Source of the DNA: Anaerolineae bacterium
Lineage (GTDB): Bacteria > Chloroflexota > Anaerolineae > Aggregatilineales > Aggregatilineaceae
Assembly (NCBI GenBank): GCA_027494015.1
Contig: JAOSJP010000001.1
Location: forward strand, 686,496-750,495
Direction: 5' to 3'
Length of the DNA stretch: 64,000 bases
Position 1 is the first letter of the stretch. Each line of letters begins with the position of its first letter. The position numbers were made by a program, and so were the translations under genes. The notes under the pieces were generated by a model, which worked only from the letters and a program-made list of their open reading frames with translations, was not told where the DNA came from and did not search any database. Of the stretch, positions 26,847 through 35,719 are shown piece by piece.

Positions 26847-28147
26847 GCCGGGGTATTCTCCTGGGCGGAACCATTGACGGGAATGAACCAGCCCACCGTG
26901 CGCTGCGAGCGGCGCAGGTAGCGCCCGGCTGCCTCGCGCACATCGTCCAGCGTCACCGCCGCCAGGTGGTCGAGGTAATGCTCGTACCAGGTGTGGTCGG
27001 AGAAGTTCTCCGAGAAAGCCAGCCAGAACGCCTGGCCGGTGACGCGCTCGGTGCCGTAGGCGAAGAGGGCTTTGGCCTGCTTGCGCGCTTTGTCCAGCTC
27101 CTCTTGCGACACATCGCCGGCCGCGACGCGCTCGATCTCAGCGTCCAGCGCCGCCTGCACTTCCTCCGGCGTGCGCCCGTCGCGCACAGTCGCCAGCACG
27201 CTGAACAGGTAAGGGTCCGCTGACGGGTACAGCCCGCCGCCCACACCGGTCGCCAGCTCCGCCTCGACCAGCGCCCGGTACAGCCGCGACGTGCGATTGC
27301 CAATGCCGTTGCCGCCCGGCGCGCTCGCCCCGGCCAGAATGCTATCCACCAGCGCCAGCCGGAACCAGTCCGGGTCGGTCGCCGCCGGCGCGCGGTACCC
27401 GACGTAGACATACGCCGCGTTTCCCTCGCGCTCGATGCGCACAGTGCGCTCTCCGCGCTGCGCTGGCTCGCGGCGCGTGACCGGCGGCGGCTCTGGCCCG
27501 CGCGGAACGCCGCCAAAGTGTGCTTCAATACGTTCCAGCATGTGCCCGGCGTTGAAGTCCCCCACCGCAACGGCGATAGCGTTGTTCGGGTTGTAGTGCG
27601 TGCGGTAGTGCTGGTAGAGGTCGTCGCGCGTCATCGAGCGCAGATCGTCCATGTCGCCGATGACCTGGTGATGGTACGGGTGTACGCGGAAAGCGGCGGC
27701 GCGCGTCTCTTCATGCAGCCAGAAGGTGGGCGAGTTCTCTGATCCTTCGCGTTCGGAGATGATCACCGTGCGCTCCGCCTCGACTTCGCGCAGGTCGAAG
27801 AGAGCCTGCGTCATGCGGTCGGCCTCGATCTCCAGCGCCAGGTCAATGCAGTGTGCAGGCATCGTCTCGAAGTAGGCTGTGTAATCGAAAGAAGTCTGCG
27901 CGTTCCACACACCGCCTTCGCGCTCGATCCGTTTGTCGAGCGCGCCCGCCGGAAAACGCTCGGTGCCTTTGAACATCATGTGCTCGACCCAGTGCGAGAC
28001 GCCGGTCTGGCCGGTCGGCTCGTTGCGGCTGCCCACGCGGTAGAGCACCCACCAGCTTATGACCGGCGCGGTGCGCACTTCCTTCAGGAGCACGGTCAGC
28101 CCGTTGCCGAGCACGTGGCGCAGCACAGGCGTCGCTGAATCGGCCAT
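26843..28147 (-). CDS. M16-family zinc metallopeptidase, catalytic subunit
   Basis: 434 residues. The inverted zinc motif HWVEH (His52, Glu55, His56) is intact, and the third ligand Glu132 lies in VIISEREG at the usual spacing of about 76 residues. The family segments GVSHWVEHMMFKGTERFPAG, NAQTSFDYTAYFETMP and HPYHHQVIGDMDDLRSMTRD are all present, as is the C-terminal half with 'GLYPSADPYLFSVLATV'. It degrades peptides or processes them in partnership with the downstream inactive subunit. Its stop overlaps the partner's start (ATGA). No signal peptide is visible, so a cytoplasmic location is likely. Confidence 0.93.
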   Translation of the reverse strand: MADSATPVLRHVLGNGLTVLLKEVRTAPVISWWVLYRVGSRNEPTGQTGVSHWVEHMMFKGTERFPAGALDKRIEREGGVWNAQTSFDYTAYFETMPAHCIDLALEIEADRMTQALFDLREVEAERTVIISEREGSENSPTFWLHEETRAAAFRVHPYHHQVIGDMDDLRSMTRDDLYQHYRTHYNPNNAIAVAVGDFNAGHMLERIEAHFGGVPRGPEPPPVTRREPAQRGERTVRIEREGNAAYVYVGYRAPAATDPDWFRLALVDSILAGASAPGGNGIGNRTSRLYRALVEAELATGVGGGLYPSADPYLFSVLATVRDGRTPEEVQAALDAEIERVAAGDVSQEELDKARKQAKALFAYGTERVTGQAFWLAFSENFSDHTWYEHYLDHLAAVTLDDVREAAGRYLRRSQRTVGWFIPVNGSAQENTPA

Positions 28148-28190
28148 GACTCCTCCCTCGCTGGAAAGCGACGTTCTGGCCTATAGTTTA

Positions 28191-28219
28191 GCAGGGATGC
28201 TCTGGCGGAGCATCCCTGC
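28191..28219. other. Perfect hairpin between the M16 operon and ugd
   Basis: GCAGGGATGCT (28191-28201) pairs with AGCATCCCTGC (28209-28219) around a 7-base loop, 37 bp past the ugd stop. It is not followed by T on the minus strand, so it is either a rho-assisted terminator or a small palindromic repeat. Confidence 0.5.
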
Positions 28220-28256
28220 CGTGACGATGGGGCTGGAAGACAGACGCAAGCGAGCG

Positions 28257-29573
28257 TCAGTCCAGGTCCGTCCCGTTATAGCCGCGACCGATGCCGCGAT
28301 ACTCAAACCCCAGCCGGCGCATGGCCGCCGGATCATAGAGGTTGCGCCCGTCAATGAGCACCGGCGTGCGCATGGAGTCCTTGATGCGCTGCATATCTAG
28401 CTGCATGAACTCGTTCCAGGGCGTCACCACAACCAGCGCGTCGGCGCCCTGAGCCAGCTCGTAGGGACTTTTCGCCATCGCCAGGAACGGCATGAGGCCC
28501 TGCGCAACTTCCATCGCCACCGGGTCATAGCCGCGCACCTCTGCCCCGTGATTGTGCAGATATTCGGCGATGGTGATGGACGGAGCCTCACGCATGTCAT
28601 CGGTATTCTGCTTGAAGGCCAGCCCCAGCAGCGCCACCGTGCGCCCCGCCAGCTTGCCCAGAAGCTCGTGTACCTTCAGCAGCACGTGCTTGCGCTGGTA
28701 GGCGTTGATGTCCATCACCGCCTGCAGAAGCTGCGGGTGCTTGCCATGCACCTGGGCCATATAGGCCAGCGCCTTCACGTCCTTGGGGAAGCACGAGCCG
28801 CCATAGCCGATCCCCGCTTCCAGGAAGTGATGGCCGATGCGCTTGTCGAAGCCCATGCCCCGCGCCACTTCCTTGACATCCGCGCCGAGCGCCTCGCAGA
28901 TGTTGGCGATCTCGTTGATGAAGCTGATGCGCGTCGCCAGGAAGGCGTTGGACGCATATTTGATCATCTCCGCCGTGCGCAGATCGGTCACGACGATGGG
29001 CGCGCGCAGCGGCAGATGAAGCTGCGCCACGCGCTCGGCGGCCTCCTGATCCTCCGAGCCGAGCACCGTCCGGTCGGGGGTCAGAAAGTCGGTCAGCGCC
29101 GAGCCTTCGCGCAGGAATTCCGGGCAGCTCACCACGCTGAACTCGATGGGCGAGGGCAGGTTCTCGCGCACGATGTCCGCCACCCAGTCGCCCGTGCCCA
29201 CCGGCACAGTGGACTTGTTGACGATGATCAGCGGGTGATCCATCGTCTTGGCGATGCTCTCGGCAGCCATGCGGACATACTTGAGGTCCGCCTCTCCGTC
29301 CACGCCCTCTGGCGTGCCCACCGCGATGAAGACGAACTCGGCGTCCTTGAGCGCCTCCGGGTACGACGTGGTGAACGACAGACGGTTCGCCTTGACGTTG
29401 CGCGCCACCAGCTCGGCCAGCCCCGGCTCGTAGATGGGCATGACGCCCTTCTTCAGGTTCTCGATCTTGGCTTCGCTGATGTCCAGGGCCACCACGCGGT
29501 TGCCCAGGTCGGCGAAGCACGCGCTCGTAACCAGGCCAACATACCCTACTCCGACAACGGTGATGCTCTTCAT
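28257..29573 (-). CDS. ugd: UDP-glucose 6-dehydrogenase
   Basis: 438 residues, normal family length. It oxidises UDP-glucose to UDP-glucuronate with two NAD+ for surface polysaccharides. N-terminal Rossmann motif [19 protein letters not shown], acidic strand end ALDI, the conserved 'STVPVGT' and '[11 protein letters not shown]' segments, Lys/Asn of the active site in [20 protein letters not shown], and the catalytic Cys261 in [10 protein letters not shown]. The C-terminal half [18 protein letters not shown] and VVVTPWNEF completes it. ATG 29573. It sits beside an FAD oxidoreductase and a flippase-like gene, suggesting a glycan or lipid-linked sugar pathway. Confidence 0.96.
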   Translation of the reverse strand: MKSITVVGVGYVGLVTSACFADLGNRVVALDISEAKIENLKKGVMPIYEPGLAELVARNVKANRLSFTTSYPEALKDAEFVFIAVGTPEGVDGEADLKYVRMAAESIAKTMDHPLIIVNKSTVPVGTGDWVADIVRENLPSPIEFSVVSCPEFLREGSALTDFLTPDRTVLGSEDQEAAERVAQLHLPLRAPIVVTDLRTAEMIKYASNAFLATRISFINEIANICEALGADVKEVARGMGFDKRIGHHFLEAGIGYGGSCFPKDVKALAYMAQVHGKHPQLLQAVMDINAYQRKHVLLKVHELLGKLAGRTVALLGLAFKQNTDDMREAPSITIAEYLHNHGAEVRGYDPVAMEVAQGLMPFLAMAKSPYELAQGADALVVVTPWNEFMQLDMQRIKDSMRTPVLIDGRNLYDPAAMRRLGFEYRGIGRGYNGTDLD

Positions 29574-29635
29574 GGATCATTCCTCATGTGCGTCATGTAG
29601 CGCTCGATATGTTTGTGATAGATTTCACGAATAGA

Positions 29636-31037
29636 TTATACCACGTTGCCGGACTTCGCCAGCTCACCTTCCCCTACGGTTTCCCGGCGCTGCCCAGGAC
29701 TCCCCTTCCCCTGCCCCTTGCGCAGATCATCCAGCACCAGCCCGGCCACGCGCCGCCCCATCTCCACCGCGTAATTCGTCCCGCGATCCCAGGGGTACAC
29801 CTGGCTCATGCTGGCCAGGTATACGCCGGGCAGCGGCGTGCGCAGATCGGGCAGTGCCCGCTCGTGATTCACCAGCGGCACGGGCTGCGCGTAAGACGTC
29901 CGAAACACCCACCACTTTCTGATCCACCCTGGCGTGAACTCAGCGTTGAAGCGCGGCAGCACGCCCTGAAAACGAGCGACCAGTTCCTCTTCGGGAATGC
30001 GCAGATACTCATGGTCTGGGCTGACGTAATCACCGCAGTAGACGAGCCGGTCGCCCCCGTAATGCGCTGGGTCCATGTAGTTCGTGTGCTCGACCAGCGC
30101 CAGGAACGGGAACTCGGCGTTCTGCTTGTCCGGTCGGGACGCGGGCAGGCTCAGCCAGTATGTTCCATCGCACAGAAGCTGCTGGCTGAGCGCCAGAATC
30201 ACCACCACCGCCCCCATGCTCTTCAACGCCCGCACCTTATCCGCATAAGGACCACCCAACTGCGGGGCGAGGCGCAGCATTACCTGGGGCGACGATGTGC
30301 TGATCACAGCGTCGAAGGTCTCTGTCTGCCCGCCGACCACCACATTGAGCGCACCCGCCACCGTCGCGTTCGATGCCCTGCACCGGTGTGTTCAGGTGAA
30401 TGCGCGCCCCCTGCCGCTGCACCACCCCGGCCAGCAGATCGAGAAACGCTTGAAAGCCACCCACGAACGTGCCCAGCCGGGGCGTGCGCTTGTAGATGCG
30501 CGCCCACATCCAGGCCATGTTGACCTGATCGTAGTAGCCGCCAAACTTGCCGATGAGCAGCGACCGCCAGAGAGTCTCATACGCTTCGCGGCCCATCGTG
30601 CGCCGCAGCCAGCGGTCGGCGGTCGTGCGCTCCAAAGGCCGCCAGTTGCGGGTGAAGCGCAGATACAGACCAGTGAAGCCGTAGCGCATCTTGGCCGGCC
30701 ACGACAGCGGCAAGCGCAGATTGGCGGCGACGATGTTGGGCTTGTCCATCGGGTAAATTCTGCCGTTCAGCCACAGCGAAGTGGTCGGTCGAGGGAACAG
30801 CACCCTGTCCTTCGCCCCAAGCTCGTCAATCAGGCCGAGGATTGCGTCGTCGTTAGCGAACCAGTGGTGGTAGAACTTCTCCAGCGACCACGCCCAGGCA
30901 TCGTCGCGGAACCCTGCGGCCAGGCCCCCGACTTCGGCCCCGGCCTCGTAAACGTGCACCTCGGCGCCTAGCCGCGCCAGATCATAGGCCGCGGCCAGGC
31001 CCGTCGCCCCGGCGCCAATCACCGCCACACGCTGCAT
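29636..31037 (-). CDS. FAD-dependent NAD(P)-binding oxidoreductase, frameshifted
   Basis: At repaired length, 466 residues. The N-terminal dinucleotide motif VAVIGAGATGLAAAYDLARL and EAGAEVGGLAAGF mark the amine-oxidase / UDP-galactopyranose-mutase-like superfamily. The frame breaks near 30354-30356 (a CCC run on the plus strand): the first part ends QGIERDGGG, the second continues ALNVVVGGQTETFDAVISTS, which is the strand-turn-strand expected before the second FAD-contact region. One extra base explains it. The C-terminal LPGVYLASMSQVYPWDRGTN and YAVEMGRRVAGL are the family's closing FAD motif. The substrate is unknown. Its start overlaps the stop of the flippase-like gene (TGATG), so the two are coupled. 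Confidence 0.82.
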
Positions 31038-32104
31038 CAGGCCGTAACCTCCCGTTCCACCGGCGGGGCCTGCTGCAGCGCTTCTCCGTCAACCGCCTGG
31101 CGAGCGCGCGCAAAGTCCCGCCACCCCAGCCCCTTGCGATAGAGAAAGAAGAAGCCCAGAAGCGTGATCGGCAGCCACAGAGCAGCGTGCAGCACCAGCG
31201 TGTAAGACGCCGCCACCGTCTCCCGGACTCCATAGGCAGTCAGCACCTTGATGCCCGGCGTGTCAAACGTGCCCACATAGCCGGGCGAGGAGGGCAGCGT
31301 CGTCGCCAGGTTGACCACCGCTGTCATCACCATCAGCACAAAGAAACTTACCTGAAAGTCGAAAGCGTGCATAACAAACCAATACTTCGTCGTCTCGGTC
31401 AGCCAGATGAAGACCGACGAGACGAGCGTCATGAACAGGTCGCGGGGCCGGCGCAGGTTGTCTAGCCCTTGCATGAAGTGCTCCGCCAGGCCATTGGCCT
31501 TCTCGCTCAGGCGCTCCGGCAGCAGCCGGTCGAACACAGCGGTATACAGCCGTCGCATCTGGTTCGGGCGCAGCGCCATAATCAGGAAAGCCAGAAAAGC
31601 GCCCCAGAACAGCAGCGTCGAGAAGAACACCACATCGCGCAGCCAGCGCTCCTTGAAGTCGGCAAAAGGCAGCGCGACGAAGACGAAGATGAGCATCACC
31701 AGCCCGTCGAAGATGCGCTCGACCAGAATCGTCGCCAGGCTGGCCGACATGCTCACTTGCTCGTCGCGCCTGAGCACATAGGCCCGAATCACCTCGCCCG
31801 CCCGGAACGGGTAGACGTTGTTGCCCATGTAGCCGATCACGACGATCGGAAAGAGGCGGCTCAACGGCACAGGCTTGATCGAGCGCAGCAGGTAATGCCA
31901 TCGCCAGGTGCGTCCCCACACGGCGAAGAAGTAAATGGCGGCGCCCGTCGCCAGCCAGCCCAGGCGGACGCCGCGCACATCTTCCCACACGTCCGCCAGC
32001 TTCAGCCCGCGTAGCCCCACGTAGAGGAAAACGAGGCTCACCACCAGGCCGAGAAGGACGGCCCCCCACTGGCGCGTCATGCGGAGTGCTGAACGCTTTG
32101 TCAC
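31037..32104 (-). CDS. Lysylphosphatidylglycerol-synthase-like / flippase-like TM protein (UPF0104)
   Basis: 355 residues with seven to eight membrane helices. The conserved features of the family are present: RTWRWHYLLRSIKP, FPIVVIGYMGNNVYPFRAGE ('GxxxNxxxPxRxGE'), LATILVERIFDGLVMLIFV and TLPSSPGYVGTFDTPGIKVL. Proteins of this group (AglD-like, MprF N-terminal part) are thought to flip or transfer lipid-linked molecules. GTG 32104 is placed behind AAGGA with a 10-base spacer; GTG 32125 and ATG 32080 are alternatives. It is the promoter-proximal member of the pair with the FAD oxidoreductase. Confidence 0.85.
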   Translation of the reverse strand: MTKRSALRMTRQWGAVLLGLVVSLVFLYVGLRGLKLADVWEDVRGVRLGWLATGAAIYFFAVWGRTWRWHYLLRSIKPVPLSRLFPIVVIGYMGNNVYPFRAGEVIRAYVLRRDEQVSMSASLATILVERIFDGLVMLIFVFVALPFADFKERWLRDVVFFSTLLFWGAFLAFLIMALRPNQMRRLYTAVFDRLLPERLSEKANGLAEHFMQGLDNLRRPRDLFMTLVSSVFIWLTETTKYWFVMHAFDFQVSFFVLMVMTAVVNLATTLPSSPGYVGTFDTPGIKVLTAYGVRETVAASYTLVLHAALWLPITLLGFFFLYRKGLGWRDFARARQAVDGEALQQAPPVEREVTA

Positions 32105-32192
32105 GCAGCTCAATTCCTTTCGCACGCGCCCGACCCAGGGGCTGAAGCGCGTATTCTACCCGAAGGGCCAGGCGAAAGACAACCGGGACCCC

Positions 32193-32457
32193 CTGGGTGC
32201 AAGCAACGGTTGCCAGCGACTTGCCTGACGCGGGAGCATTGACCTCACCCCCAGCCTCGCGGCGCTCGGCTTGCCCCCTCTCCATGCATGGAGAGGGGGC
32301 GGCGAGGCGCATCGGCGCCGAGCGGGGGTGAGGTAAGCCAGGGCGCAGCAGAGTGCAGCGGCCCCAGACCGCAGGGTATAGCCAGGCGCCCGGGTGGGGG
32401 GGAGGGGGGGGGGGACAGAGCAGCGCCCCTACCTGACAGGTTTTGCCCGCTCCCTGC
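32193..32457 (+). repeat. MITE-like structured repeat, copy B (with a G-rich insertion)
   Basis: It shares the full module order of the family: GGGTGCAAGCAACGGTTGCC, TTGACCTCACCCCCAGCCTC, the hairpin GCCCCCTCTCC / GGAGAGGGGGC around ATGCAT, GAGCGGGGGTGAGGT, then the GCGCAGCAGAG...CAGCGCCCC module and TGACAGGTTTTG at the end. Compared with copy C, about 60 bp is inserted before the last module, including runs of 7 and 11 G (32396-32414). It begins 268 bp before copy C. Confidence 0.72.
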
Positions 32458-32460
32458 CCC

Positions 32461-32660
32461 CTGGGTGCAAGCAACGGTTGCCAGCGACTTGCCTGACGCG
32501 GGAGCATTGACCTCACCCCCAGCCTCGCGGCGCTCGGCTTGCCCCCTCTCCATGCATGGAGAGGGGGCGGCGAGGCGCATCGGCGCCGAGCAGGGGTGAG
32601 GTAAGCCAGGGCGCAGCAGAGCAGCGCCCCTGCCTGACAGGTTTTGCGCGCACCCTGCCC
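32461..32660 (+). repeat. MITE-like structured repeat, copy C
   Basis: Nearly identical to copy B without the insertion, in the same orientation and directly behind it. The right end TTTTGCGCGCACCCTG mirrors the left end CTGGGTGCAAGCAA imperfectly. Nothing else is visible between 32105 and 32712. Confidence 0.75.
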
Positions 32661-32712
32661 CTGCCGCCTAACGATCTTACACCAGTAGCCGCCAGATTCC
32701 CCAATGAATCAT

Positions 32713-32747
32713 CCAAACAAAAGAGCGGCCAGCGATCAGCCGCTCTT
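32713..32747 (-). terminator. Rho-independent terminator of the SWIM gene
   Basis: Minus strand: stem AAGAGCGGC / GCCGCTCTT followed by TTTTGTTTGG, 30 bp after the stop codon at 32777. Confidence 0.8.
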
Positions 32748-32776
32748 CCCGGAAGGTATCAGGTTGTCACATAAGT

Positions 32777-33025
32777 CTAGGAATCCACGTTCACGGACTC
32801 TGGAAGCATCCCAGCAAGGATTCGCTCTAAAGCCATCGTATGGCTGCATACGCCGCGCGACCGGAAGAAGCTGCAATCGCACTGCCATCGGCGGTCCGCA
32901 TACTGCACTGTATGTGGGCTGTTGTCGCCATCGAACGCCACTTCAAACGAGAGAAACTGGATGCGATCACGCTGCTCTGCATAACGCTTGGCTTTCTCGA
33001 TCTTGCTGATCATCCCGTAGTCCAT
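32777..33025 (-). CDS. SWIM zinc-finger mini-protein
   Basis: 82 residues. The central part reads WQCDCSFFRSRGVCSHTMAL: Cys49, Cys51, Cys60 and His62 make the CxC-x8-CxH metal site of SWIM domains, which bind DNA or protein partners. Nothing else is attached: 48 residues precede the finger (with SFEVAFDGDNSPHTVQY, a beta-rich lead-in usual for SWIM) and 20 follow. ATG 33025 is set by GGAGGGTACGAC. It has its own terminator and lies between terminators, so it may be a separate transcript. SWIM fingers are usually parts of larger ATPases or transposases; a free-standing form is unusual, and its partner is unknown. Confidence 0.83.
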   Translation of the reverse strand: MDYGMISKIEKAKRYAEQRDRIQFLSFEVAFDGDNSPHTVQYADRRWQCDCSFFRSRGVCSHTMALERILAGMLPESVNVDS

Positions 33026-33061
33026 GTCGTACCCTCCTTCACTCTGTTGACGGGCCTCCCG

Positions 33062-33099
33062 AAAAGCAAAAAGCACACTGGTCCCATCCAGCGTGCTTT
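33062..33099 (-). terminator. Rho-independent terminator after the 33273-34187 gene
   Basis: Minus strand: AAAGCACGCTGG / CCAGTGTGCTTT stem (one mismatch) followed by TTTGCTTTTC. It separates this operon from the SWIM gene. The rest of 33100-33272 shows no gene. Confidence 0.75.
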
Positions 33100-33272
33100 G
33101 TCACCCAGGCACTATGTCGTCAAGGCAGGGACGCACGATCATCTCCCAGCGCCACCCGACCGACCCAACACAGCCTTATGTCCCACCATCACCTTGCTCA
33201 TTAAAGCCAGTATAAGAGACTTCAGCGGTTGAGTCAATTGCGCCCGCTGGCGCGGCGCGCTGGTGAGAAGTG

Positions 33273-34187
33273 TCAGAAAAGAGACCGCTCCAGGGGCAGC
33301 GGCGGCAGCCACGAGAGATGCGCGCAGCACAGCGATCTCCCCTGCACAAAGACCAATGTGCCGTCGTCCGCCACCACCAGCCAGTCAATTCCCTCGCCAA
33401 GACCTCCCTCTGTCCCGAACAACTGCACCAAGCGCGACGCGGCCCGCAGATCATCTCCCGTGCCCTGGCGCACCGCCGTCAGATACGCATCGTACACGCG
33501 AATGGCACCGCGCGCCCCGCCGTAACGGATGATCCATTCGCCCGCCGAAGCCGCCGCCGCTGAACGCAGCTCTTCCGGGCAGATCGCCTGCTCGAGCACG
33601 CGGCCCGCCGTGTCGAAGATGCGCGTGCGGCTCCCATCGCTCACGACGAGCGTCCCCGACCCGTCCGGCAGGAAGATGGCCGGGCGGCAGCCGTCCAGGG
33701 CCAGGTCGAGCGGGTACACTCCCACGCGCACGTGCTGCTGGAAAACATGCAGCGCGCCATCGCCGGTCAGCACGCCAACCGTCCCCAGTTCCCGATCCAG
33801 GCCAGTCGCCAGCACGCCGGCGGGGTGATCGCGCAACAGGTCCACGCGCTCCCCGTCAATCATCAGCGCGACGGTATGCCCGCCGCTCTCTATGGCGTGC
33901 AGCCGGCCATCGTAGCTGCTCAGCACCGTCGCGATGCCGATCTGCACGCGAGGGAGGGGCGCCGCGTTGGGCGCGCGCAGCGCGTCGAGCAGCACGGGAC
34001 GCAGATCGTCGAGCAGATCGTGGGAGTGAGGTTGCGGCAGCACTTCGCGGCCATAGAGCGCGCCTGACTCTGTGGCGTAGAACAGCAGTGTCTCTTCCGC
34101 CGTGTGTAGGGTAATCAGAGGCGGATCGCCGCTGGTCAGGACAAGGCCGCGCACTCCCCGTGTGTCAAGCTCCAGCAGCCAGCCCAC
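33273..34187 (-). CDS. Unrecognised protein with repeated beta-strand (propeller-like) segments
   Basis: 304 residues; I do not recognise the family. No signal peptide or membrane helix. Repeating short units of the type 'hydrophobic strand - GDGxxxV - strand' are visible: IESGGHTVALMIDGERVDLL, VLTGDGALHVFQQ, FLPDGSGTLVVSDGSRTRIF, VADDGTLVFVQGRSL. That pattern suggests a WD40/NHL-like propeller, but no classical motif is present. GTG 34187 is supported by AAGGAGAGGCGCGG. The gene overlaps no neighbour: its start is 12 bp after the stop of the toast-rack gene, so it ends a three-gene operon. Confidence 0.6.
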   Translation of the reverse strand: MGWLLELDTRGVRGLVLTSGDPPLITLHTAEETLLFYATESGALYGREVLPQPHSHDLLDDLRPVLLDALRAPNAAPLPRVQIGIATVLSSYDGRLHAIESGGHTVALMIDGERVDLLRDHPAGVLATGLDRELGTVGVLTGDGALHVFQQHVRVGVYPLDLALDGCRPAIFLPDGSGTLVVSDGSRTRIFDTAGRVLEQAICPEELRSAAAASAGEWIIRYGGARGAIRVYDAYLTAVRQGTGDDLRAASRLVQLFGTEGGLGEGIDWLVVADDGTLVFVQGRSLCCAHLSWLPPLPLERSLF

Positions 34188-34199
34188 CCGCGCCTCTCC

Positions 34200-35141
34200 T
34201 TACGGAGCGTCCGTAATCGTTAGCTGCGCGCCATCTTTCAGCCACACGTCCAGCACGTACTGAAACGCTGGCACGTTCCTGCGCCGCAGCTCGCCGTCGC
34301 GCAGCAGGTCATAGCGGAAGCTGTCATAGACATATTCTGGCTCGCCGCTGCTCGCGCCGAGTTTGACATCCAGGGCCATCTCCGCCGGAACTGCCAGCTC
34401 AATATCGCCATCGCGCGTCGCCACCCGGCCCTGCATGACGTCGAGCGTGGGCAGGCGCACCGTCACATTGCCCGCGTCGAGGTCAAGCGCAAACTGCGCC
34501 ACGCGAAGCTGCGTCAGGTCCGCCGTCACGTCGCCGCTGTCCCCCACCATCTGCAGGACTTCCACCGCTGCGCCCGCCGGAAATCGCAGTTCCAGCGTGC
34601 CGCGCCCATAGTCTTCCAGTCTGGGGATGGCGTTGCGCGCTTCCTCGCTGACCGTCAGTATGCCGGTGCCGCCCTCCACCGACCAGGCCATTGTCACGCG
34701 GCTCTCACGGCTGCCCGCGTAAACCGCGCGCACCTCATCCGAACCGTCCTCCGCCGCGCCGACCATCACCGTTGTGCGCATCACCTGCACATCCACCCGA
34801 ATGCGCTCAACGTCCGCGCCGAGCGCCTGCGTGAGCGTTTGGACATTCTCTGTGCGCACCACATCGGCCTGCTCGCGGTAGGCCAGCACTACCACAACTG
34901 CCACTAATGCGGCAGTCAGCGCCAGCCCGACCCAGCCCACCTCAACGCCTAAGCGCCCCAGACGCAGCCGCTGCCGCCCCAGCAACACGTCGAAGCCGAA
35001 CAGGACGAGCAGCGCGGGCCAGGCGCGTTGCAGCAGGTCGCTGACGGCGCTGGGAATCGCCCCGGCAACGGCCAGCAGCCAGACCGCGCCAATGGCGACA
35101 ACCAGCAATGGCCACATGACACGGCGGCGCGCGGTCGTCAT
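34200..35141 (-). CDS. Membrane protein with LiaF-like N-terminus and toast-rack/DUF4097-like C-terminus
   Basis: 313 residues. Three membrane helices fill residues 8-80 (VMWPLLVVAIGAVWLLAVAG, ALLVLFGFDVLLG, VGLALTAALVAVVVVLAY), as in DUF5668/LiaF-type proteins. The outside part is a long beta-rich domain with QMVGDSGDVTADLTQLRVAQ, FALDLDAGNVTVRLP and ATRDGDIELAVPAEMALDVK, the regular 'x-D-x-G-x-V' ladder of the DUF4097 / toast-rack fold. This combination with PspC upstream is typical of envelope-stress sensing systems. ATG 35141 overlaps the pspC-like stop (ATGA). Confidence 0.75.
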   Translation of the reverse strand: MTTARRRVMWPLLVVAIGAVWLLAVAGAIPSAVSDLLQRAWPALLVLFGFDVLLGRQRLRLGRLGVEVGWVGLALTAALVAVVVVLAYREQADVVRTENVQTLTQALGADVERIRVDVQVMRTTVMVGAAEDGSDEVRAVYAGSRESRVTMAWSVEGGTGILTVSEEARNAIPRLEDYGRGTLELRFPAGAAVEVLQMVGDSGDVTADLTQLRVAQFALDLDAGNVTVRLPTLDVMQGRVATRDGDIELAVPAEMALDVKLGASSGEPEYVYDSFRYDLLRDGELRRRNVPAFQYVLDVWLKDGAQLTITDAP

Positions 35142-35542
35142 GCTGCCCTCCAAAGCTGCTTGGCCAGGAGCACCAGCCCAAAGAGGATCACCGCCAGCGG
35201 CAGAAAGGTGTCGCCATTCTCGGCGGAGAGCATCCCCAGGTTGCGCGCCAGCACCACCAGCCCCATGCCAATGACCACCGCGCCAATGAGCACCACGATT
35301 TCCGGGCGGCTCACTCGTGCCGCGTCCTGCGGCCCGGCTGGGATGTCGGCCAGCGACTGCGGCGGCAGGATGAGCCACAGCGCCACATAGAGCAGCAGGC
35401 CGGTGCCTGCTGTGAACACCCCGAGAATTACGAACAGCGCCCGCACCCACCAGGGGTTGGCGCCCACGTAGGCTCCCAGGCCGCCACACACACCCCCCAG
35501 CGTCCGATCGGTCAGACTGCGGGTCAGCCGTTGGGTTCTCAT
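35138..35542 (-). CDS. PspC-domain membrane protein
   Basis: 134 residues. The PspC domain fills residues 3-62: RLTRSLTDRTLGGVCGGLGA, WWVRALFVILGVFTAGTGLL and YVALWLILPPQ. Two further helices follow (VVLIGAVVIGMGLVVLARNL, LPLAVILFGLVLLAKQLW), like LiaF-type membrane anchors. PspC proteins sense membrane stress or anchor regulators. ATG 35542 is the first start matching the family. It is cotranscribed and translationally coupled with the toast-rack protein. Confidence 0.88.
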   Translation of the reverse strand: MRTQRLTRSLTDRTLGGVCGGLGAYVGANPWWVRALFVILGVFTAGTGLLLYVALWLILPPQSLADIPAGPQDAARVSRPEIVVLIGAVVIGMGLVVLARNLGMLSAENGDTFLPLAVILFGLVLLAKQLWRAA

Positions 35543-35719
35543 CGCTTTCGCCCTCACCGCGTCGCGTCCACCACGCACACTGACACTATACCCCGTCCGC
35601 CGCGTTGCGCAAATGAAATCATACGAACCGATACGAACCAGGCGATTTCTGCGCTAGAATAGCGCCCGATGTCGCGCGGATTTCGCGGGTGGCCAACCCG
35701 TTCGCTCAGGGAATTGTCC

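Noticed and set aside
32245..32599. Small open frames in both strands of the tandem repeat
   Set aside because: They arise from the palindromic repeat and give the same low-complexity peptides in several frames.
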